64,000 nt of DNA, from positions 26,562-90,561 of the forward strand of contig DASRFJ010000043.1 in assembly GCA_035651595.1 (NCBI GenBank), written 5' to 3'. The DNA is from JAFARZ01 sp035651595 (lineage in GTDB: Bacteria > Actinomycetota > Actinomycetes > Streptosporangiales > Streptosporangiaceae). A program made the position numbers and the translations under genes. The notes beneath the pieces were generated by a model. That model was not told where the DNA came from. It worked only from the letters and a program-made list of their open reading frames with translations, and ran no database searches. The stretch's first letter is position 1, and the number at the start of each line of letters is the position of its first letter. Of this stretch, positions 59,154 to 64,000 are shown in pieces.

Positions 59154-60101
59154 TTAGCGCTGGCTGAGCTGCCGCTGGACCTTGTCGAGCTCTTCCAGGC
59201 GCCGCTCCAGCGTGGGGTGGGTGGAGAAGATCCGGGACAGGCTCGCGCCGCCCTGCAGCGACATGGCGGGGGCGAAGAAGAACGCGTTGAGCGGCTCGGC
59301 GGTGCGCAGGTCCCTGGTCGGGATCCTGGCGATGTCGCCGCTGACCTTGATCAGTGCCGACTTGAGCGCGCTCGGCTGCCCGGTGAGCAGCGCGCCGCTG
59401 CGGTCCGCGGCCAGTTCCCGGTACCTGGACAGCAGCCGGATCAGCAGGAAGCTGACCGCGTACACCACCACCGAGACGATCATGATGCCGAAGATCACCA
59501 GGGCGGCGTTGTCGTTGTTGTTGCGGCGGCCACCGCCGAACAGCTCGGAGTAGAACGCCATCCGGACCATCAGGCCGGCGACGATCGCCAGGAACGAGGC
59601 GACGGTCATCACCGTGACGTCCTTGTGCGCCACGTGCGACATTTCGTGCGCGAGGACGCCCTCAAGCTCTTCCGGGGTCAGCCGCCGCATCAGGCCGGTG
59701 GTCGCGCAGACCACGGCGTGGTCGGCGTTGCGGCCGGTGGCGAACGCGTTCGGCATGTCCGTGTCGGCGATCGCGACCCGGGGCTTGGGCATGTCGGCGA
59801 GCGCGCACAGCCGGTCGACCGTGCCGTGCAGCAGCCTGGCGTACTCGCCCTCGTTGGGCTGCACCTCGCGGGCACCGGCCGCGGCCATCGCGATCCGGTC
59901 CGAGAAGAACAGCGACCCGATCAGCATGCCGCCACCGAGGACGATCGCGAACAGCGCGATGATGCCGGTCGAGCTGTGCGTCGCCGCGCCGATGCCGATG
60001 ATCAGCGCTATGAACACCACGAAGACCAGACCGAGAAGGAACATCGTCGCGGTCATCCGCGCCGTCAGCCCCCGGTCAGGCGCATACCTGGTACGCGCCA
60101 T
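59154..60101 (-). CDS. htpX: zinc metalloprotease HtpX
   Basis: The 315-residue membrane protease degrades damaged membrane proteins. Two N-terminal helices (about 14-60) precede the catalytic HEMSHVAHKD and a later ELAADRSGA with the third zinc ligand. Two further helices lie at about 155-215. It is grouped with pspA, pspAA and pspAB as a membrane-stress unit. The 163-nt gap upstream holds a CCAGCGT...ACGCTGG dyad (about 60150-60190) that could be an operator. Confidence 0.93.
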   Translation of the reverse strand: MARTRYAPDRGLTARMTATMFLLGLVFVVFIALIIGIGAATHSSTGIIALFAIVLGGGMLIGSLFFSDRIAMAAAGAREVQPNEGEYARLLHGTVDRLCALADMPKPRVAIADTDMPNAFATGRNADHAVVCATTGLMRRLTPEELEGVLAHEMSHVAHKDVTVMTVASFLAIVAGLMVRMAFYSELFGGGRRNNNDNAALVIFGIMIVSVVVYAVSFLLIRLLSRYRELAADRSGALLTGQPSALKSALIKVSGDIARIPTRDLRTAEPLNAFFFAPAMSLQGGASLSRIFSTHPTLERRLEELDKVQRQLSQR

Positions 60102-60264
60102 AGTGCACCTCCGTCCGGGCCCTCGCTTGCTCCGCGGGGTCCCTAATTACCAGCGTATCTAGCTGGAATGTATCCGATGAACGCTGGACATCAGCTGAAC
60201 GATTCCTGCGGAACGTGTGAGCGTCAGGCGGGGCCGGCTTCGCCCTGCTCAGGCGGTGCCGTGC

Positions 60265-60543
60265 TCAGGCCGTGGGGAGGCCGTCGTCGGAGAGGAGCTT
60301 GCGGACCTCGTCCATGCTCGACCCCTCGTGCGGAACGATCAGTTCGGACGGCTCGAGGCTGTCCGGCGGGACTTCCGTCCCGTGGTTCCGGACATGGGTG
60401 AGCAGCGTTTCCAGCGAGGTCCTGAGGCCGGACTCGTCGTCGCGCTCCACCGCTGCCTCAAGCTCGGCGTCCATCCGGTTAAGCTCGGCGACCGCGTCGT
60501 CGTCCACCCGGAACTGTCCCTCGCCGAGAATTCGGACGATCAT
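60265..60543 (-). CDS. pspAA: PspA-associated protein PspAA
   Basis: The 92-residue acidic protein begins MIVRILGEGQF and has the family phrase LETLLTHVRNHGTEVP. It starts 2 nt after pspA ends. PspAA is a partner of PspA in actinobacteria; its mechanism is unknown. Confidence 0.9.
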   Translation of the reverse strand: MIVRILGEGQFRVDDDAVAELNRMDAELEAAVERDDESGLRTSLETLLTHVRNHGTEVPPDSLEPSELIVPHEGSSMDEVRKLLSDDGLPTA

Positions 60544-60545
60544 GG

Positions 60546-61397
60546 TCAGGCTCCGTCCTCGGGAAGGTCAGACACCGGCAGGCTCGCGGAGTTGCTGCCC
60601 GCGGGCCGCGTCTGCTGCGCGGCGCCGTTCTGGGCACCTTGCGCACCCTGCGCGCTCTGGCCGCCGTTCTGGCCACCCTCGAGCTGCTTGGGTGCGCCGG
60701 ACTCCAGCTCGCCGCGGAGCCTGCTCAGCTCGGACTCCACGTCGCTGCCCGCGCTGATCGCGTCGAGCTCGGACTGGATGTCGTCGCGGCGGCCGCCGAT
60801 CGCGTCGTCGAGTGCGCCGGAGGCCAGCAGCTCGTCGATCGCGCCGGCCCGCGCCTGCATCTGTGCGGTCTTGTCCTCGGCCCGCTGGATCGCCATGCCC
60901 ACGTCGCCCATCTCTTCCGAGATGCCGGAGAAGGCCTCGTTGATCCGGGTCTGCGCCTCGGCGGCGGTGTAGGTGGCCTTGATCGTCTCCTTCCGCGTGC
61001 GGAAAGCGTCAACCTTGGCCTGCAACCGCTGGCTGGCCAGCGTCAGCTTCTCTTCCTCACCCTGCAACTGGGCATACTGCGCCTGGAGATCGCCGAGCTG
61101 GGACTGCGCCGAGGACTTGCGCGTGAGAGCCTCTCGTGCCAGGTCCTCGCGACCCATGGACAGGGCCTTGCGCGCCTGATCCTCAAGCTTGTTCGACTGC
61201 TGTTGCAGCTGATTCATCTGCAGTTCGACACGCTTCCGCGACGTGGCGACGTCCGCTACCCCGCGGCGGACCTTCGTCAGCATCTCAAGCTGCCGCTGAT
61301 AGGAATAGTCCAGGGTCTCGCGAGGGTCCTCCATGCGGTCCAGGGCCTTGTTGGCCTTGGCCTTGAAGACCAGTGAGACTCGCTTCATCACGCCCAT
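60546..61397 (-). CDS. pspA: phage-shock protein A / IM30 family
   Basis: The 283-residue protein is mostly coiled coil (about 5-220), as expected for the membrane-repair oligomer. SYQRQLEMLTKVRRGVADVA and EALTRKSSAQSQLGDLQAQY are typical. A low-complexity Gln/Gly/Ala tail (about 235-283) is added. The start may be the ATG at 61397 or, three codons later, at 61388. It is transcribed with pspAA and is divergent from the DUF3043 gene. In mycobacteria pspA lies beside clgR; here it is 36 kb away. Confidence 0.95.
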   Translation of the reverse strand: MGVMKRVSLVFKAKANKALDRMEDPRETLDYSYQRQLEMLTKVRRGVADVATSRKRVELQMNQLQQQSNKLEDQARKALSMGREDLAREALTRKSSAQSQLGDLQAQYAQLQGEEEKLTLASQRLQAKVDAFRTRKETIKATYTAAEAQTRINEAFSGISEEMGDVGMAIQRAEDKTAQMQARAGAIDELLASGALDDAIGGRRDDIQSELDAISAGSDVESELSRLRGELESGAPKQLEGGQNGGQSAQGAQGAQNGAAQQTRPAGSNSASLPVSDLPEDGA

Positions 61398-61544
61398 ACG
61401 CGCGGCCGTCCCCTTCTGGCAAGTACGACTAGTCGCGTTCCACCCTACGCGGTCCCCAGCACGCCGGCTACCATCGCCTATCCCCGCTGGCCGGCCTCCG
61501 GCGCCCCGCGCGACAGGGGTGATATGCCCGGTCCGGCGCGCCGC

Positions 61545-61550
61545 TAAGCT
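61545..61550 (+). promoter_or_regulatory. -10 box TAAGCT of the DUF3043 gene
   Basis: TAAGCT is 6 nt from the GTG at 61557. The ATG at 61551 follows the box directly and would be upstream of transcription start. Confidence 0.45.
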
Positions 61551-61556
61551 ATGGCC

Positions 61557-62186
61557 GTGTTCCGACGCCGAAGCGCCGGGGCGCCGGACGGCACGGCCCA
61601 GGATTCCCCGGGCGCGCAGAGCCCGGACAGCCCGGCAGAAGAAAAGGAAATCCGCCCGGCCGAGGCCGCCAAGGGGCGGCCGACACCGAAGCGCAGCGAG
61701 GCCGAGAAGGGCCGCTATCAGCCGATTGGCGGCCGCCGCGGCCGGCAATCGGCCGGGCCGCGCACCGCGGCCGACAAGTCACGCGACCGCGGCGACCGGG
61801 CCCGCAGGTACGAGGCGCAGAAAGCCGGCGAGGAGTGGGCGCTGCCCGCCAAGGACCGCGGGCCGGTACGCAAGCTGGCCAGGGACTATGTGGACTCCAG
61901 GCGCTGGATCAGCGAGTACTACATGTACATCCTGATCGTCCTGGTGGTCGCGCTGTTCGTTCGCAATAAATCCATTCAGACCTACCTGGCGCCGTTTGTC
62001 CTGCTGCTGGTGCTGGTGATCGCCGTCGAGGGCTGGTTCATGCGCCGCGGCCTTCGGCGACTGCTCGCCGAGCGGCTGCCTGGCCAGTCGTCCCGGGGAC
62101 TGACCGGCTACACGATCATGCGCGCGATCCAGATCCGGCGGTTCCGCATGCCCCAGCCTCGGGTCAGGCCCGGCGACAAGATCTGA
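61557..62186 (+). CDS. DUF3043 membrane protein
   Basis: The 209-residue protein starts MFRRRS-like and has the conserved basic segment KGRPTPKRSEAEKGR (about residues 41-55). Two membrane helices follow (about 122-162: YYMYILIVLVVALFVRN, then FVLLLVLVIAVEGW), then a basic C-terminus. It is an actinobacteria-specific protein of unknown role. The GTG start fits both the leaderless promoter and the family N-terminus. The aldo/keto reductase follows by 13 nt. Confidence 0.88.
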   Translation: MFRRRSAGAPDGTAQDSPGAQSPDSPAEEKEIRPAEAAKGRPTPKRSEAEKGRYQPIGGRRGRQSAGPRTAADKSRDRGDRARRYEAQKAGEEWALPAKDRGPVRKLARDYVDSRRWISEYYMYILIVLVVALFVRNKSIQTYLAPFVLLLVLVIAVEGWFMRRGLRRLLAERLPGQSSRGLTGYTIMRAIQIRRFRMPQPRVRPGDKI

Positions 62187-62199
62187 GACACTCGCTTCT

Positions 62200-63201
62200 G
62201 TGGAGTACCGACACCTGGGCCGCAGCGGCCTGAAGATCAGTGAGATCGCCTACGGCAACTGGATCACGCACGGCTCGCAGGTCGAGGAGGACGCCGCCGT
62301 GGCGTGTGTGCGGGCCGCCCTCGACGCCGGGATCACCACGTTCGACACCGCCGACGTGTACGCGGCCGGCCGCGCCGAGGAAGTGCTCGGCCGGGCGCTG
62401 GCCGGTATCCCGCGCGATTCGGTCGAGATCTTCAGCAAGGTCTACTGGCCGCTGGGTTCCGGGCAGAACGACCGTGGCCTGTCCCGCAAGCACATCATCA
62501 GATCTGCCGAGAACTCGCTGCGCCGGCTCGGGGTCGACTACCTGGATCTGTACCAGGCGCACCGGTACGACCATGAGACCCCGGTCGAGGAGACGATGCG
62601 CGCCTTCGACGACCTGGTCCGGTCAGGGAAGGTGCTGTACGTCGGCGTGTCCGAGTGGCGGGCACCCGAGATCGAGGCCGCGCTGCGGGCGGCGGGCGAG
62701 CTAGGGCTCGACCGGATCGTGTCGAATCAGCCGCAGTACAGCATGCTCTGGCGGACCATTGAGGCCGAGGTCGTGCCGCTGTGCATGCGCGAAGGCATCG
62801 GCCAGGTGGTCTTCTCCCCCATCGCGCAGGGCGTGCTGACCGGCAAGTACGTGCCGGGTTCACCTCCGCCCGAGGCGTCGCGGGCCACCGACGCGGCCGG
62901 CGGGTCGCGGTTCATCGCGCGGCTGCTGACCGATCCGGTGCTCGCCGCCGTGCAGCGGCTGCGGCCGCTGGCGGACGAGGCCGGCCTGTCGATGGCGCAG
63001 CTCGCGGTCGCCTGGACGCTGCAGAACCCCGCCGTATCGGCGGCCATCGTGGGCGCCACCCGGCCGGAGCAGGTCGGGGAGAACGTGAAGGCGTCCGGGG
63101 TCCGGCTGGACCCGGAGCTGATGGAGCGGATCGACCAGACGCTGGGCTCTGTGGTCGAGCGGGATCCGGCGCGGACCGCGAGCCCGCCGTCCCGGCCTTA
63201 G
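62200..63201 (+). CDS. aldo/keto reductase
   Basis: The 333-residue NADPH-dependent TIM-barrel reductase belongs to the potassium-channel beta-like/YghZ group. The catalytic Asp and Tyr are in FDTADVYAAG, the Lys in IFSKVYW and the His in YQAHRYD. The cofactor pocket includes AAIVGATRPEQVGENV. The substrate is unknown, probably an aldehyde. Its stop shares bases with the stop of the convergent small gene. Confidence 0.93.
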   Translation: MEYRHLGRSGLKISEIAYGNWITHGSQVEEDAAVACVRAALDAGITTFDTADVYAAGRAEEVLGRALAGIPRDSVEIFSKVYWPLGSGQNDRGLSRKHIIRSAENSLRRLGVDYLDLYQAHRYDHETPVEETMRAFDDLVRSGKVLYVGVSEWRAPEIEAALRAAGELGLDRIVSNQPQYSMLWRTIEAEVVPLCMREGIGQVVFSPIAQGVLTGKYVPGSPPPEASRATDAAGGSRFIARLLTDPVLAAVQRLRPLADEAGLSMAQLAVAWTLQNPAVSAAIVGATRPEQVGENVKASGVRLDPELMERIDQTLGSVVERDPARTASPPSRP

Positions 63202-63407
63202 CTCTCGGGGTGCAGGCTCATCGGGCCGTATTCGACCCGGGTGTCGTCGAACAAGGTGACCTGGTCCACCCCGCTGGTGAGCAGCGCGCGCCAGTTCTCG
63301 CCAAGCCAGCTCTCCGCGTCCCCCTGGCTGGCGAAGATCGCCTCCTGCAGGTCGTCGGCGGGCACCACGGAGCCGTCCGACTTCTCGTAACGCCAGGTCC
63401 AGGGCAT
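63198..63407 (-). CDS. small conserved actinobacterial protein
   Basis: The 69-residue acidic protein reads MPWTWRYEKSDGS at the start and SQGDAESWLGENWRALL in the middle, a pattern I recognise from short actinomycete proteins of unknown function. The ATG at 63407 is taken because the upstream in-frame region is repeat DNA with an Arg/Ala-rich translation. Confidence 0.7.
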   Translation of the reverse strand: MPWTWRYEKSDGSVVPADDLQEAIFASQGDAESWLGENWRALLTSGVDQVTLFDDTRVEYGPMSLHPES

Positions 63408-63460
63408 CGGGATGTGCCGCCTTCCGCTCGATGTCGCTCGATGTCGCTCGGCCTCCGCGC

Positions 63461-63531
63461 GGGTGGCCTCCGCGCGTGCGCGAGGGCGGCCCTCGCGGTT
63501 GCGCGGGGTGGCCTCCGCGCGTGCGCGAGGG
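63461..63531. repeat. two 26-bp direct repeats, 45-bp period
   Basis: GGGTGGCCTCCGCGCGTGCG followed by CGAGGG occurs at 63461-63486 and 63506-63531, with a shorter partial unit after it. The region 63408-63942 has no convincing gene. Confidence 0.7.
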
Positions 63532-63687
63532 TGGCCTCCGCGCCTTCGCGAGCGTAGCCTAGGCAGCCGCCCGTCTGCCAGCCGCACATCCACAATCAGG
63601 ACATCTAGCCTCATTTCGGGCACGCCGTGGGGCACGCCGTGCGGTGCCGTTCCGATTGTCCCGGGCTCCGGAGCAGCCCCGGACAGG

Positions 63688-63713
63688 ATTGCGGACGATT
63701 ACCCCCCAAACTG
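63688..63713 (+). repeat. half-copy of the hairpin repeat at 5562-5608
   Basis: ATTGCGGACGATTACCCCCC then AAACTG matches the left arm and loop of the hairpin at 5562 with few changes, but no right arm follows. Confidence 0.6.
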
Positions 63714-63845
63714 ACACTGCTGGCGAATTGCGCGCGGGTGCCGTGCCGGTCGCCGGCAGGCCGCCCGGGCCTGGCCGCGCGCCGCTTGTGCCTGGAGTGC
63801 AGTGTGCGGCAACTGGGATAGGAGCGCACCGGCAGTCCCGCCAGC

Positions 63846-63869
63846 AACGTGGAAGATTACCCCTGACCC
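63846..63869 (+). repeat. partial copy of the palindromic repeat family
   Basis: AACGTGGAAGATTACCCCTG then ACCC matches the outer arm of the repeats at 42136 and 53774. No pairing arm is visible. Confidence 0.5.
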
Positions 63870-63942
63870 GAAAATAAGACGTAGCGGGGGCATGCGGCAG
63901 CACCCGGCGGAGCTTGCGGAGCCGGGTTCGGGGGCGGGCGGG

Positions 63943-64000
63943 TCAGCTCGGTGTGGTCTCCGGGCAGCTGGTCAGGTCCGGGACCAGGGCGTAGCCGAGG
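63943..64000 (-). CDS. possible C-terminus of a gene running off the window end
   Basis: On the minus strand the last 58 bases encode LGYALVPDLTSCPETTPS and then TGA. It looks like the end of a secreted or binding protein, but it is too short to name. Confidence 0.3.
   Translation of the reverse strand, partial: LGYALVPDLTSCPETTPS

Noticed and set aside
63461..63531. CRISPR-like array
   Set aside because: Only two full repeat units with a G/C-rich non-variable spacer and no cas genes.
1..64000. tRNA, rRNA or known riboswitch
   Set aside because: I found no cloverleaf with a GGTTCGAAT-type T-arm, no rRNA segment, and no riboswitch consensus I could support by eye.

Overview
The window is a 64 kb piece of chromosome from a high-GC, Gram-positive actinomycete. 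The evidence is the gene content: actinobacterial cytochrome c oxidase subunit IV (ctaF), the PspAA/PspAB proteins, a DUF3043 protein, a ClgR-type regulator, a TIGR03086/mycothiol-type DinB protein, and two sugar ABC operons without their own ATPase. About a dozen genes also start directly after a TANNNT box with no ribosome binding site, as leaderless actinobacterial genes do. A filamentous soil lineage such as Streptosporangiales or Catenulisporales would fit, but I cannot fix the genus. I saw no rRNA, tRNA, CRISPR array, prophage or transposase gene.

Layout. 0.1-5.4 kb: a PadR regulator divergent from a sugar ABC operon with two tandem lipoprotein binding proteins and two permeases. 5.5-6.8 kb: a perfect 21-bp hairpin, a dispersed repeat and a diiron ferritin-like protein. 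6.9-10.0 kb: a three-gene minus-strand operon of zinc-ribbon and membrane proteins plus a small helical protein; two of the products share a Gly/Val-rich motif that looks like an amyloid-type signalling motif. 10.2-25.1 kb: a housekeeping block, dapA-rnj, then ftsK, a RodZ-like gene, rimO, pgsA, cinA and clgR. It is interrupted between rnj and ftsK by an AraC regulator, a DinB-like protein, a 2-hydroxyacid dehydrogenase, bioB-amn and two pseudogenes with internal deletions. 25.1-31.0 kb: a cysteine-free Rrf2 regulator divergent from a molybdenum hydroxylase (S, M, L subunits), followed by a polytopic membrane protein. 31.1-32.2 kb: an AbiEi/DUF559-type gene bounded by inverted 30-bp repeats.

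32.2-41.7 kb is a coherent chitin/N-acetylglucosamine island: a GH3 enzyme, two permeases and a binding protein on the minus strand, a divergent ROK repressor, then a secreted GH18 chitinase and a GH20 hexosaminidase. Related GAAACTTT-cored palindromes lie in front of the transporter operon and the chitinase. 41.7-42.4 kb is non-coding and holds a 347-bp element with 44-45 bp inverted ends and no transposase. 42.4-49.3 kb: two ABC-2 export systems beside a histidine kinase/response regulator pair; the regulator has lost its expected stop and runs antisense into a Tat-exported protein gene (48.4-50.0 kb).

50.3-58.5 kb: cytochrome oxidase genes ctaF-ctaD-ctaC, a TusA-like protein, ctaG, a secreted S53 peptidase, a PfkB kinase and erpA. 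58.5-61.4 kb: the actinobacterial envelope-stress set pspA-pspAA-htpX-pspAB. 61.5-64.0 kb: a DUF3043 membrane protein, an aldo/keto reductase, a small conserved protein and repeat-rich non-coding DNA.

The most unusual items are the shared-motif zinc-ribbon operon, the inverted-repeat-bounded AbiEi/DUF559 cassette with a solo repeat elsewhere, and the families of palindromic repeats in the intergenic spaces.
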